DNA of 64,000 bases from UBA9676 sp035532275 (GTDB lineage: Bacteria; Actinomycetota; Actinomycetes; Streptosporangiales; Streptosporangiaceae): NCBI GenBank assembly GCA_035532275.1, contig DATKRG010000295.1, positions 1-64,000 of the forward strand, written 5' to 3'. Below, piece after piece: positions 25,769 to 34,444 of the stretch. Numbering within the stretch: the stretch's first letter is position 1; each line of letters opens with the position of its first letter. The notes under the pieces were generated by a model that saw only the letters and a program-made list of their open reading frames with translations, was not told the DNA's origin and made no database searches. The position numbers and the translations under genes were made by a program.

Positions 25769-26614
25769 ATGCCCACCTTCGACACTCCCGAGCCGATTTC
25801 GGCCGTGGTCGAGCTCACCGTCGGGGACGCGAGCATCACCGCGAGCGATCGCACCGACACCGTCGTGCAGGTGCGCCCGAGCGATGGGTCCAACGACGCG
25901 GACGTGCGGGCCGCGGAGCAGACCCGGGTCGAATACGCGGCCGGCCGGCTGCTGGTCAAGGCGCCGAAACAGCGCGGCCTCGGCTTGTTCGGCAAGACCG
26001 GGTCGGTCGACCTGACCATAGAACTGCCGGCGGGCTCGCACGTGCAGGGCGACGCCGGGGCAGCGGCGTTCCGCTGCGCCGGCCGCCTCGGTGAATGCCG
26101 GGTCAAGACCGGGGTCGGCGACTTCCAGGCCGAGCGCACGGGCCCGCTCGACCTCAGCACCGGTGCCGGCGCCATCGCCGTGGACCACGTGGCGGGCCCG
26201 GCTGAGATCAGCACCGGGTCCGGCCGGGTGCGCCTGGGCGAGATCGACGGCAGCGCGGTGATCAAGAACTCCAACGGCGACAGCTGGATCGGCGGGATCA
26301 CCGGCGACCTGCGGGTGAACTCGGCCAACGGCGACATCTCGGTCGGCCACGCGGACGCGGGCATCACCGCCAGCACCGCCAATGGTGACGTCCGGGTCGG
26401 CGCGGTCACCCGCGGCTCGGCCTCGCTCAAGACCGGCTTCGGCGAGATCGAGATCGGCATCCGGACCGGCACTGCCGCCCGGCTCGACGTGTCCACCCAG
26501 TTCGGCCGGGTCCACAACCAGATGGCTGCCGCCGACGGTCCCGGGCCCGCCGGCGAGACCGTCGAGGTGCGCGCCCGGACCAGCTACGGCGACATCGTGA
26601 TCCGGCGTTCCTGA
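25769..26614 (+). CDS. DUF4097-family beta-strand repeat protein
   Basis: A 281-residue protein of the DUF4097 group, which fold as a right-handed beta-helix-like stack. Repeated short strand units are visible from residue 95 on: LSTGAGAIAVDHVAGPAEISTGSG, VIKNSNGDSWIGGITGDLRVNSANGDISV, ITASTANGDVRVGAV, KTGFGEIEIGI. There is no signal peptide or membrane segment, so it is cytoplasmic. GGAGGA lies 7 nt before ATG 25769. It sits between the RHH regulator (83-base gap) and a DrrAB-type ABC exporter (32-base gap), and the same four-gene order is familiar from Streptomyces genomes. Molecular function is unknown. Confidence 0.88.
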   Translation: MPTFDTPEPISAVVELTVGDASITASDRTDTVVQVRPSDGSNDADVRAAEQTRVEYAAGRLLVKAPKQRGLGLFGKTGSVDLTIELPAGSHVQGDAGAAAFRCAGRLGECRVKTGVGDFQAERTGPLDLSTGAGAIAVDHVAGPAEISTGSGRVRLGEIDGSAVIKNSNGDSWIGGITGDLRVNSANGDISVGHADAGITASTANGDVRVGAVTRGSASLKTGFGEIEIGIRTGTAARLDVSTQFGRVHNQMAAADGPGPAGETVEVRARTSYGDIVIRRS

Positions 26615-26646
26615 CCTCCCCCGGACCAGTCATGAAAGAAGGCGTG

Positions 26647-27642
26647 ATGACAGCAGCTGTGGCCACCCGGCTGGCGATTTCAGCGGCCGGGCTGCGCAAG
26701 TCGTTCGGCGGCACGGTGGTCCTCGACGGCATCGACCTCACCGTCCCTGAGGGGACGATCTTCTCGCTGCTCGGCCCCAACGGCGCCGGGAAGACCACCA
26801 TGGTCAAGATCCTGTCCACCCTGATCACCCCCGACGCCGGCCAGATCTGGGTCGCAGGCCACGACCTGGCACGCGATCAGGACGCGGTGCGGGCCATGAT
26901 CGGTGTCACCGGCCAGTTCTCCGCCGTGGACAACCTCCTCACCGCCGAGGAGAACCTGCAGCTGATGGCCGACCTGCACCACCTGGGCCGGGCCGAGGGC
27001 CGGCGGCGCGCCGCCGGCCTGCTCGGCCGGCTGGGCCTGGCCGACGCGGCGAAGAAGACCCCGGCGATCTACTCGGGGGGCATGCGGCGCCGGCTCGACC
27101 TGGCGATGACCCTGATCGGCGACCCGCGCCTGATCTTCCTCGACGAGCCGACCACCGGGCTCGACCCGCGCGGCCGGCGCACCATATGGGAGATCATCCG
27201 CGGTCTCGCCGCCGACGGCGTCACCATCTTCCTCACCACGCAGTACCTGGACGAGGCCGATCAGCTCGCCGACCGGATCGCTGTCCTCGACCACGGCCGG
27301 ATCGTCGCCGAGGGCACCGCTGACGACCTCAAGCGCCGCATCCCCGGCGGGCACATCCGGCTCCAGTTCGCCGGCCCGGGCGAGCTGGAGGCAGCCGCCC
27401 GGGTCCTCGGCCCGGTACCCCGCGACGACGGGGCACTCACCTTGCAGGTGCCAGGCAACGGCGACGTCCGGTCGCTGCGCGCCCTGCTCGACCAGCTCGG
27501 CGGCGCGGCGGTCGACGTCGCCAGCCTGTCGATCCACACCCCCGACCTCGACGACGTCTTCCTCGCGTTCACCGGCCACCCCACCCAGGAGGACAGCCAG
27601 CCGCAGGCAGGCGAAGCGCCCGCGAGGGAGGCAACGAAATGA
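26647..27642 (+). CDS. DrrA-type ABC exporter ATPase
   Basis: A 331-residue ATPase subunit of the daunorubicin-resistance (DrrA) ABC family, which energises export of a hydrophobic compound. It has Walker A LGPNGAGKTTMV, Q-loop GVTGQFSAVDN, the DrrA-type signature YSGGMRRRLDLAM in place of LSGGQ, Walker B LIFLDEPTTGLDPRGR and the H-loop replaced by TTQYLDEAD, as is normal in this subfamily. The C-terminal ~100 residues are the DrrA extension. ATG 26647 has GAAGG 6 nt upstream and is preferred over one five codons earlier. It overlaps the permease gene by four bases (ATGA). Confidence 0.94.
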   Translation: MTAAVATRLAISAAGLRKSFGGTVVLDGIDLTVPEGTIFSLLGPNGAGKTTMVKILSTLITPDAGQIWVAGHDLARDQDAVRAMIGVTGQFSAVDNLLTAEENLQLMADLHHLGRAEGRRRAAGLLGRLGLADAAKKTPAIYSGGMRRRLDLAMTLIGDPRLIFLDEPTTGLDPRGRRTIWEIIRGLAADGVTIFLTTQYLDEADQLADRIAVLDHGRIVAEGTADDLKRRIPGGHIRLQFAGPGELEAAARVLGPVPRDDGALTLQVPGNGDVRSLRALLDQLGGAAVDVASLSIHTPDLDDVFLAFTGHPTQEDSQPQAGEAPAREATK

Positions 27643-28433
27643 GCAGCTGTTCCTATGCGGTCGCCGATTCGGCGACCATGCTGCGCCGCAGCCTGCGGCA
27701 CATGCGGCGCTACCCGTCCCTGACCCTGATGGTCGCGGGCCTGCCCGTGGTCTTCCTGCTGCTGTTCGTCTACGTCTTCGGTGGCACGCTGGGCACCGGG
27801 ATCGGTGGCGGGACAGGCGGCCGTGCCGTCTACGTCAACTACGTGGTCCCCGGCATCCTGCTGATGACCGTGGCTGCCGCCGCGCAGGGCACGGCGCTGT
27901 CGGTGGCCATGGATATGACCGAAGGCATCATCGCCCGGTTCCGCACCATGGCGATCGCCCGTGTCTGCGTGCTGGCCGGCCACGTACTCGGCAGCATGAT
28001 CAAGACCCTGCTCGGCATCGCCCTGGTCATCGCGGTCGCGCTGGCGATCGGGTTCCGGCCCACCACGGGCCCGCTGGCATGGCTGGCCGCCATCGGCGTC
28101 CTGGTGATGATCACTTTCGCGCTCACCTGGCTGTCAGTCGCGCTCGGCCTGGCTGCCAAGAGCGTCGAGAGCGCCAGCAACACTCCCATGTTCCTGCTGC
28201 TGCTGCCGTTCCTCGGCAGCGGCTTCGTGCCCACTGCCTCGATGCCCACCGGGCTGCGCTGGTTCGCCGAGTACCAGCCCTTCACACCCTTCACCGAGAC
28301 CTTGCGGGGACTGCTGCTGGGCACCCCGGCCGGCCGCGACGCGGCCGTCACGACCGCCTGGTGCGCCGGTATCGCGGTGATCTCCTACCTGTGGGCCAGG
28401 AGACTGTACGACCGCGACCCGGTACGGAGCTAG
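27639..28433 (+). CDS. DrrB-type ABC exporter permease
   Basis: A 264-residue ABC-2 type membrane subunit with six predicted spans: about residues 28-50 (LMVAGLPVVFLLLFVYVFGG), 65-90, 112-140, 145-168, 178-195 (PMFLLLLPFLGSGFVP) and 232-250. The conserved ABC-2 stretch FLGSGFVPTASMP...RWFAEYQPFTPFTETLRGLL is typical of DrrB exporters. ATGA overlap couples it to the ATPase gene. The exported substrate is unknown; the pair is one half of a complete exporter of two ATPases and two permeases. It ends 3 bases before the stop of the convergent rluB. Confidence 0.93.
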   Translation: MSSCSYAVADSATMLRRSLRHMRRYPSLTLMVAGLPVVFLLLFVYVFGGTLGTGIGGGTGGRAVYVNYVVPGILLMTVAAAAQGTALSVAMDMTEGIIARFRTMAIARVCVLAGHVLGSMIKTLLGIALVIAVALAIGFRPTTGPLAWLAAIGVLVMITFALTWLSVALGLAAKSVESASNTPMFLLLLPFLGSGFVPTASMPTGLRWFAEYQPFTPFTETLRGLLLGTPAGRDAAVTTAWCAGIAVISYLWARRLYDRDPVRS

Positions 28434-28436
28434 ACC

Positions 28437-29300
28437 CTAGAGGCCGACGGCGGAGTAGAGGTCGCCTATCTCCCGGGTGGTGAGAGTACGGCTGGTGCCG
28501 GGCCGCAGGTTCCCGAGCGCGACCGGGCCGACGTGGGTGCGGACCAGGCGGCTGACCGGGTGGCCGGCCTGGGCGAGCAGCCGCCGCACGATGTGCTTGC
28601 GGCCCTCGTGCAGGGTGATCTCCACCAGGGCGCGCGACCCCGCGCGCTCCACGACGCGGAACTTGTCCGCGCTGGCGACGCCGTCCTCCAGCTCGATGCC
28701 GGTGACCAGCCGCCGGCCCAGGTCGCGGGGCAGCGGCCCAGTGACGTCGGCCAGGTAGGTCTTGGGCACCCCGTACCGGGGGTGTGCCAGCCGGTGGGCC
28801 AGTTCGCCGTCGTTGGTCAGCAGCATGAGACCTTCGGTGTCGTAGTCGAGCCGGCCGACGTGGAACAGCCGCTCGCCGCGGTCGCCGAGCAGGTCGCTGA
28901 TGGTCCGCCGGCCGCGGTCGTCAGACATGGTGGTGAGCACCCCGGGCGGCTTGTTCAGCGCCAGGTACACCAGATCCTGGCGGCTGGGGATGCGCCTGCC
29001 GTCCACCTTGATGATCTGGAGATCGGGATCGACCCGGGCCCCGTACCGGCGGACCGTCTCCCCGTCCACCTCGACCCGGCCTTCGCCGATCAGCTCCTCG
29101 CACTGCCGGCGGCTGCCGACGCCCGCGGCGGCGAGCACCTTCTGCAGCCGGACCCCGCCGGGCACGTCGATGAGGGAATCGTGCCCGAACTCGTCCGGCG
29201 GTTCCTCCGGCTGGCCGGCCGGCTCCGGCCCGCCGCGGCCCGGGCGCTGCCCGCTGCCACCGCGGCGTCCCCGGCCGCCGTCAGGAGCCCGCGGCCTCAT
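28437..29300 (-). CDS. rluB: 23S rRNA pseudouridine synthase, RluB/RsuA family
   Basis: A 287-residue RsuA/RluB-type pseudouridine synthase that modifies ribosomal RNA (23S U2605 in E. coli RluB, by family). A Gly/Arg-rich N-terminal tail is followed by an S4 domain (VRLQKVLAAAGVGSRRQCEELI) and the catalytic domain with LNKPPGVLTT, the catalytic Asp in HVGRLDYDTEGLMLLTNDG and EGRKHIVRRLLAQAGHPV. ATG 29300 is chosen because GGGATAGGG precedes it; an in-frame ATG 11 codons upstream is possible. It overlaps the scpB 3' end by 20 bases and is the last gene of the parA-scpAB-rluB set, a conserved bacterial grouping. Confidence 0.93.
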   Translation of the reverse strand: MRPRAPDGGRGRRGGSGQRPGRGGPEPAGQPEEPPDEFGHDSLIDVPGGVRLQKVLAAAGVGSRRQCEELIGEGRVEVDGETVRRYGARVDPDLQIIKVDGRRIPSRQDLVYLALNKPPGVLTTMSDDRGRRTISDLLGDRGERLFHVGRLDYDTEGLMLLTNDGELAHRLAHPRYGVPKTYLADVTGPLPRDLGRRLVTGIELEDGVASADKFRVVERAGSRALVEITLHEGRKHIVRRLLAQAGHPVSRLVRTHVGPVALGNLRPGTSRTLTTREIGDLYSAVGL

Positions 29301-30087
29301 CGTCCCTATCCCCGGCACTGTCAGTTTCTCCATCGGGTTCGCTGCCGTCACGTGGCTGCGTGCTGTCATCGGGCTCGCCGCCGTCATCCGGCTCGGCGCT
29401 GTCACCCGGCTCGCGGTAGCCGCCGGGCCCGCCGCGCCCGGCAGGGCCGGGCAGCTCGTCCTCGCCGTCCTCGATGTGATCGGGCAGGAAGGGAGCCAGA
29501 TCGGGCAGGTCCTCCAGGCCGGCCAGGCCCAGCCGCTCCAGGAAGTAGCCGGTCGTCCGGTAGAGGATGGCGCCGGTCTCGTGCTCGGTGCCCGCTTCTT
29601 CGACCAGGCCGCGCAGGGTCAGGGTGCGCATGACCCCGTCGCAGTTGACGCCCCGCACCGCCGAGACCCGTGCCCGGCTGACCGGCTGCCGGTAGGCGAC
29701 CACCGCCAGCGTCTCCAGTGCGGCCTGGGTGAGGCGGACCTCCTGCCCGTCGCGGACGAAACGCTCCACCACCGACGCGCACTCCTCGCGGGTGTAGAAG
29801 CGCCACCCGCCCGCCACTTCCCGCAGGTCGAACCCGCGGCCCTCGGCGTCGTAGGAGGCGGCGAGCTCCCGGATCTCCAAGGCGACCTCTTCCCTGGGCC
29901 ACTCAAGCACCTGGGCGAGCACGACTTCGGCGACCGGCTCGTCCACCACCAGCAGAATCGCTTCCAGGCAGGCGCGCAGCCCCGGGCCGGGCTGCGCCTC
30001 CGCGGCACCCTCGTCACCCGCCGCGTCAGCCGCCGTGTCACCGGCGGTGTCGCCGGGCATGCCCTCGGCGGTGTCGTTGTCCATCAT
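29281..30087 (-). CDS. scpB: Segregation and condensation protein ScpB
   Basis: ScpB is the winged-helix kleisin-partner subunit of the SMC condensin complex. The 268-residue protein has the conserved core CLEAILLVVDEPV, AGGWRFYTREECASVVERF, RLTQAALETLAVVAYRQPVSRARVSAVRGVNCDGVMRTL and an acidic C-terminal extension rich in EPDD/GEPDD repeats (residues ~225-268), encoded by 21-24 bp degenerate tandem repeats; the N-terminal 30 residues are similarly repeat-like (GDTAGDTAADAAGD). The extensions are probably disordered. It begins as ATGA on the scpA stop. Confidence 0.94.
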   Translation of the reverse strand: MMDNDTAEGMPGDTAGDTAADAAGDEGAAEAQPGPGLRACLEAILLVVDEPVAEVVLAQVLEWPREEVALEIRELAASYDAEGRGFDLREVAGGWRFYTREECASVVERFVRDGQEVRLTQAALETLAVVAYRQPVSRARVSAVRGVNCDGVMRTLTLRGLVEEAGTEHETGAILYRTTGYFLERLGLAGLEDLPDLAPFLPDHIEDGEDELPGPAGRGGPGGYREPGDSAEPDDGGEPDDSTQPRDGSEPDGETDSAGDRDDEAAGS

Positions 30088-30917
30088 GACCAGTCGTCTT
30101 CCTCGCTGGTTACGGCCAGCGGGCCGGCCTGGCTGCCAGCCCAGGTCACATGCAGCTCACCGAGGGGCACCAGTTGCTCGAACGAGACGTTACCCTCCCG
30201 GTAGAGGTCGAGCAGGGCGAGGAACCTGGCCACCACCTCGTAGGTGTCCGAGCAGTCGGAGGTCAGCCGGCGGAAGCTGGCGCGGCCCAGTGACCGCAGC
30301 CGGCCAGCCAGGATCTCGGCCTGCTCACGGACGCTGGTGCGCGGCATGTGGATGTGCTCGGTGGCTACCACCGGCGCCGGGCGCGGGGTGAGGGTCAGTG
30401 CGGCGATGCGGGCGAACTCGGCCGGGCCGAGCCCCAGCAGCACCTCGGGCAGCAGTTCGGCGAACCGCGGCTCCATCGGCACCCGCCGGGTGAACCGGCG
30501 GGCCTGGACGGCCATCCTGCCCGCGAAGATGGCCGCCACCTCCTTGTAAGCGCGGTACTGGAGCAGCCGCGCGAACAGCAGGTCCCTGGCCTCCAGCAGG
30601 GCGAGGTCCTCCTCGTCCTCGACCTCACCGGCCGGCAGCAGCCTGGCCGCTTTCAGGTCCAGCAGGGTCGCCGCCACGACCAGGAAGTAGCTGGCCTGGT
30701 CCAGGTCCCAGCCCTCGGACCGGGCCCGGATGTAGGCGATGAACTCGTTAGTGACCTGGGACAGCGCGACCTCGGTGATGTCCAGCTTGTGCTTGGAGAT
30801 CAGGCCGAGCAGGAGATCGAAGGGACCCTCGAACACGTCGAGGTGGACCTCGAATCCGCCTGTCCCCTGAGATGGTGCCACCTCGCCACCAGGATCGCTG
30901 GTCACCGTCTCGATCAC
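30084..30917 (-). CDS. scpA: Segregation and condensation protein ScpA
   Basis: ScpA is the kleisin subunit bridging the SMC heads in chromosome condensation. The 277-residue protein contains FEVHLDVFEGPFDLLLGLISKHKLDITEVALSQV near the N-terminus (SMC neck contact) and the C-terminal winged helix with LDLYREGNVSFEQLVPLGELHVTWAG. Start GTG overlaps the preceding small RHH gene by four bases (GTGA), and the stop overlaps scpB (ATGA). The internal region is Arg/Leu-rich helical. No smc gene is in the window; it is normally elsewhere. Confidence 0.95.
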   Translation of the reverse strand: MIETVTSDPGGEVAPSQGTGGFEVHLDVFEGPFDLLLGLISKHKLDITEVALSQVTNEFIAYIRARSEGWDLDQASYFLVVAATLLDLKAARLLPAGEVEDEEDLALLEARDLLFARLLQYRAYKEVAAIFAGRMAVQARRFTRRVPMEPRFAELLPEVLLGLGPAEFARIAALTLTPRPAPVVATEHIHMPRTSVREQAEILAGRLRSLGRASFRRLTSDCSDTYEVVARFLALLDLYREGNVSFEQLVPLGELHVTWAGSQAGPLAVTSEEDDWS

Positions 30918-31279
30918 TGCGGGCCCGCCGGGGCGTCCCCGGACTGGCCGGTTTCGCCGGCCGCGCGCAGGCGCCGCGCGATCACGCTGGCGTCGATCCC
31001 GCCCTCCAGGTCCGCCAGCAGCACCGCGACCGCCTCCCGGACCAGCCGGCCCCGGTCCACGCCGATCCCGCGGGCGCGCAGGGTCAGGCGGGCACGCTCC
31101 AGGTCGAGGAACTCGTCCGCTGACAGGTACACGGTGATCTTCTGAGGATGAGCTTCCCGTCCGCTGGCCTGCCGCCCGGAGTCACTGGCGGGGCCGGGGC
31201 CGGCGGTGCGGAGCAGCTCATGGACTCCCGGCAGACTTACCCGGCGTGAGCGGGACCCACGCGCCCGTCCTGCCGCCAC
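30914..31279 (-). CDS. Small ribbon-helix-helix-like protein between parA and scpA
   Basis: A 121-residue protein whose central part, KITVYLSADEFLDLERARLTLRARGIGVDRGRLVREAVAVLLADLE, fits a ribbon-helix-helix DNA-binding fold; the first ~45 residues are Arg/Gly/Pro-rich and probably disordered. No valid start lies between GTG 31279 and the folded part, and AAGGAGG is 10 nt before that GTG, so the start is taken there although it overlaps parA by 43 bases. A short RHH-like gene in this position is common in actinobacteria. It could be a ParB-like or ParA-regulating DNA-binding partner; that is inference. Confidence 0.82.
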   Translation of the reverse strand: MAAGRARGSRSRRVSLPGVHELLRTAGPGPASDSGRQASGREAHPQKITVYLSADEFLDLERARLTLRARGIGVDRGRLVREAVAVLLADLEGGIDASVIARRLRAAGETGQSGDAPAGPQ

Positions 31280-32133
31280 CGCTCCAGTACCTCCTTGGCA
31301 AGCTCCCGGTAAGCACTGGCCCCCGTGGATGCCGGATCGAAGCTAGTGATCGGCTCTCCGGCCACGGTCGCGTCCGGGAACCGCACGGTACGGCTGATGA
31401 CCGTATGGAAGACCTTATCCCCGAACCCCTCGACGACACCGCTGAGGACCTCGCGTGAGTGCAGGGTACGCGAGTCGTACATGGTGGCGAGCAGCCCGTC
31501 CATGATCAGACCAGGATTGAGCCTGGTCGACACCTTGTCAATGGTCTCCATCAGCAGCGCGACACCGCGCATCGCGAAGTACTCGCATTCCAGCGGCACG
31601 AGCACACCAGCCGCGCATGCCAGCGCGTTGACGGTGAGCAGCCCGAGCGAGGGCTGGCAGTCGATGAGGACGATGTCGTAGTCGGGCAGCACCGGCTCGA
31701 GCACCCGGCCCAGCACGAACTCCCTGCCCACCTCGTGCACGAGCTGGACCTCGGCACCGGACAGGTCGATGTTGCTGGGCAGCAGGTCCATGCCGGTCAC
31801 GTTCGTCTTCATCACGATCTCGGACACGGTGGCGCCCCGCTCCATGAGCAGGTTGTAGACCGTGGCCTCCAGTTCGTGCGGCTGGATGCCCAGGCCGACC
31901 GAGAGCGCACCCTGCGGGTCGAAGTCGACGAGCAGCACGCGGCGTCCCTGCTCGGCAAGCGCGGCCCCGAGGTTGATCGTGGTCGTGGTCTTGCCGACCC
32001 CGCCCTTCTGGTTGCACACCGCCGCGACCCGTGCGGGACCGTGTCTCACCAGGGGCTCAGGATCGGGGAAAACCGGCATGGGACGCCCGGTCGGCCCGAT
32101 CTCGGTGTGGACTTCCTGGGACGCTGCCACCAT
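31237..32133 (-). CDS. parA: ParA/Soj-family ATPase
   Basis: A 298-residue ParA-type Walker ATPase, which forms ATP-dependent dimers on DNA and segregates chromosomes or cargo. The deviant Walker A is CNQKGGVGKTTTTINL near residue 40, Walker A' VLLVDFDPQG and Walker B IVLIDCQPSLGLLT follow, with YDSRTLHSREV near the C-terminus. ATG 32133 is chosen because GGGAGG lies 8 nt upstream; a TTG nine codons earlier lacks one. No parB is adjacent, unlike the oriC-linked parAB, so it is probably the second ParA paralogue that accompanies scpAB in actinobacteria. Promoter at 32184-32212. Confidence 0.92.
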   Translation of the reverse strand: MVAASQEVHTEIGPTGRPMPVFPDPEPLVRHGPARVAAVCNQKGGVGKTTTTINLGAALAEQGRRVLLVDFDPQGALSVGLGIQPHELEATVYNLLMERGATVSEIVMKTNVTGMDLLPSNIDLSGAEVQLVHEVGREFVLGRVLEPVLPDYDIVLIDCQPSLGLLTVNALACAAGVLVPLECEYFAMRGVALLMETIDKVSTRLNPGLIMDGLLATMYDSRTLHSREVLSGVVEGFGDKVFHTVISRTVRFPDATVAGEPITSFDPASTGASAYRELAKEVLERWRQDGRVGPAHAG

Positions 32134-32183
32134 GTGCTGCACCTCCCCGGCGGATGTCAAGAAAAGCCTCCGCTGAAACCGGG

Positions 32184-32212
32184 ACTCTAAAGGCTGCCTG
32201 CGCCGGCGGCAA
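32184..32212 (-). promoter_or_regulatory. Promoter of the parA-scpAB operon
   Basis: Minus-strand TTGCCG (32207-32212) and TAGAGT (32184-32189) are separated by exactly 17 bases. Transcription would start near 32177, about 44 bases before the parA ATG. Confidence 0.65.
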
Positions 32213-32268
32213 GCCGACTCACCGTACAGGTGGTGATCCCAGCGCGTGATTACTGTGCGTGCAGGCGG

Positions 32269-33231
32269 TCATCCGCGGGCCCGGGGATGCGCGCCGGCGT
32301 ACACCTCGCGCAGTTTGTCCACGGTCACCAGCGTGTACACCTGGGTGGTGGTCACCGACGCGTGGCCGAGCAGCTCCTGCACCACCCGGACGTCGGCGCC
32401 GCCGTCGAGCAGGTGGGTGGCAAAGCTATGCCGCAGGGTGTGCGGGGAGATGCCGGTCAGGCCGGCCCGCTCCGCGGCCGTCTGCAGCACCCCCCAGGCT
32501 CCCTGCCGGGTGAGGCGCCCGCCGCGGGCGTTCAGGAACACCGCCGGGCTGGCCGAGACCCGGCGCGAGCTGGCGGCGAGCGCGGGCCGGGCCCGGACCA
32601 GATAGGCGTCCAGCGCCTCGCGCGCGTACCTGCCCACCGGCACGATCCGCTGCTTGCCGCCCTTGCCCGACAGCCGGAGGGTGCCCCCGGCCGCGCCCGC
32701 CGGCCCACCGGCCCCCAGGTCGTCCACGTCCAGGCTGACCGCCTCGGAGATCCTGGCCCCGGTGCCGTAGAGGAGCTCAAGCAGTGCCCGGTCGCGCAGC
32801 GGGCGCGGGTTCCCGGGCGCCTCACCCGCGCCTGCCGCCGCGATCAGCCGCTCCACCTCCGCCACGCCGATGGCCCGCGGCAGCCGCCGCGGCGGGGTGG
32901 GCGGCCGCACCGGCCCCGCCGGGTCGGCCGGGGCCAGCCCTTCGGCGGCAGCGAACGCGTGCAGCCCGCGCACGGCGACGACCGCCCGGGCGGCCGAGCT
33001 GGCCGCCAGCGGCGGGTGCCCCTGGCCGCCCTCGCGCAGCCCGGCCAGGAAGCCGGCGACGTCCTCGGTGGTGACCTCGGCGAGGGTGGCCCGGCCCCGG
33101 TCCGCCATCGCCGCCTGGTACCGGGCCAGGTCGCCGCGGTAGGCCGCCAGGGTGTGGTCGGCCAGGCCCCGCTCCACGGCCAGGTGGTCCAGGTAGCGGC
33201 CGACCGCGACAGCCACGGTGGGGCCGGTCAC
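32269..33231 (-). CDS. xerD: Tyrosine recombinase XerD
   Basis: XerD resolves chromosome dimers at dif, together with XerC and FtsK. The 320-residue protein has an N-terminal SAM-like DNA-binding domain and the catalytic residues of tyrosine recombinases: Arg in GTGARISEAVSLDVDD, Lys in LSGKGGKQRIVPVG, HTLRHSFATHLL, His in LLGHASVTTTQVYT, with Tyr as nucleophile. Length and position beside ald/scpAB mark it as the housekeeping enzyme, not a phage integrase. GTG 33231 lies 14 bases after the ald stop, so it is likely co-transcribed; no strong Shine-Dalgarno is seen. The preceding frame is Arg-rich shadow. Confidence 0.92.
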   Translation of the reverse strand: MTGPTVAVAVGRYLDHLAVERGLADHTLAAYRGDLARYQAAMADRGRATLAEVTTEDVAGFLAGLREGGQGHPPLAASSAARAVVAVRGLHAFAAAEGLAPADPAGPVRPPTPPRRLPRAIGVAEVERLIAAAGAGEAPGNPRPLRDRALLELLYGTGARISEAVSLDVDDLGAGGPAGAAGGTLRLSGKGGKQRIVPVGRYAREALDAYLVRARPALAASSRRVSASPAVFLNARGGRLTRQGAWGVLQTAAERAGLTGISPHTLRHSFATHLLDGGADVRVVQELLGHASVTTTQVYTLVTVDKLREVYAGAHPRARG

Positions 33232-33244
33232 CGGGGAGCGCCGG

Positions 33245-34360
33245 TCAACCGATGACCTGCTCGGCCGTGGTCCACGGCAGCCCGTGCGCCTCGGCGACCG
33301 GGTGGCAGGTGAGCGCGCCCTCGTGGGTGTGCAGGCCACCGGCGAGCGTGACGTCCGCCCGCATGGCCTCCCGCCAGCCCAGGTTCGCGATCTCCAGCAC
33401 GTAGGGCATGGTGACGTTGGTCAGGGCGTAGGTGGAGGTGTGCGGGACCGCCCCAGGCATGTTCGCCACGCAGTAGAACACCGAGCCGTGCACCGGGTAG
33501 GTGGGATCGGCATGGGTGGTCGGCCGGGAATCCTCGAAGCAGCCGCCCTGGTCGATGGAGATGTCCACCAGCACCGAGCCCCGCTTCATGCGGGACACCA
33601 GCTCGTTGGAGATCAGCGTCGGGGCCTTGGCGCCGGGGACGAGCACCGCCCCGATGACCAGGTCGGCGTCGATCACCGCGCGCTGGATCTCGTAGGCGTT
33701 CGAGGCGACGGTCTGGCAGTGCCCCTGGTAGATCGCGTCGGCCGAACGCAGCCGGGCGACGTTCTTGTCCACCAGCAGCACCTCGGCCTGCATGCCGAGC
33801 GCGATGGCGGCAGCGTTCATCCCCGAGACCCCGGCCCCGAGCACCACCACCTTGGCCGCGTAGACCCCGGACACGCCGCCCATCAGCACCCCCCGGCCAC
33901 CGCCGTCACGCTGCAGGTGGTGGGCACCGACCTGGGGCGCCATCCGGCCGGCGACCTCGGACATGGGTGCCAGCAGCGGCAGCGACCCGTCGGCCGCCTG
34001 CACCGTCTCGTAGGCGATCGCGGTGATGCCCGAGCCCAGCAGGGCCTCGGTGCAGGGGCGGGAGGCGGCGAGATGGAGGTAGGTGAACAGCACCTGGCCC
34101 TTGCGCAGCCGGGGGTGCTCCTGCGCGACCGGCTCCTTCACCTTCAAGATGAGCTCCCCGGTCTCCCACACCTCGCCGGCCCCGGGCAGGATCGATGCCC
34201 CGGCGGCGGTGAAGTCGGCGTCGGGGATGGCCGAGCCGATGCCCGCGCCGGCCTCCACGAAGACCTGGTGGCCCGCGCGGACAAGCTCGTGCACACCCGC
34301 TGGCGTGATCGCGACCCGGTACTCGTGGTTCTTGACCTCTTTGGGGATGCCCACCTTCAT
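33245..34360 (-). CDS. ald: Alanine dehydrogenase
   Basis: Ald interconverts L-alanine and pyruvate plus ammonia with NAD. The 371-residue protein is full length and shows MKVGIPKEVKNHEYRVAITPAGV, the substrate-binding KVKEPVAQEHPRLRKGQVLFTYLHLA, the NAD-binding VVLGAGVSGMNAAAIALGMQAEV and DISIDQGGCFEDSRPTTHADPTY, all diagnostic. GGAGAG about 10 nt before the ATG. It is followed by xerD after 13 bases and preceded by the Nudix gene after 84 bases, on the same strand. Confidence 0.97.
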   Translation of the reverse strand: MKVGIPKEVKNHEYRVAITPAGVHELVRAGHQVFVEAGAGIGSAIPDADFTAAGASILPGAGEVWETGELILKVKEPVAQEHPRLRKGQVLFTYLHLAASRPCTEALLGSGITAIAYETVQAADGSLPLLAPMSEVAGRMAPQVGAHHLQRDGGGRGVLMGGVSGVYAAKVVVLGAGVSGMNAAAIALGMQAEVLLVDKNVARLRSADAIYQGHCQTVASNAYEIQRAVIDADLVIGAVLVPGAKAPTLISNELVSRMKRGSVLVDISIDQGGCFEDSRPTTHADPTYPVHGSVFYCVANMPGAVPHTSTYALTNVTMPYVLEIANLGWREAMRADVTLAGGLHTHEGALTCHPVAEAHGLPWTTAEQVIG

Positions 34361-34444
34361 GGCTGCACGTCTCTCCTGGCTCTCCCCGTCCCGGCGGCAC
34401 CGTTGCCGCTAGGTCCGGGTCCTGGCGGGTATCGCGGCCGCCAG

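Noticed and set aside
32269..33231. Phage integrase or mobile element
   Set aside because: Length, motifs and position beside scpAB/ald identify the housekeeping XerD; no attachment site, transposase or phage gene is present.
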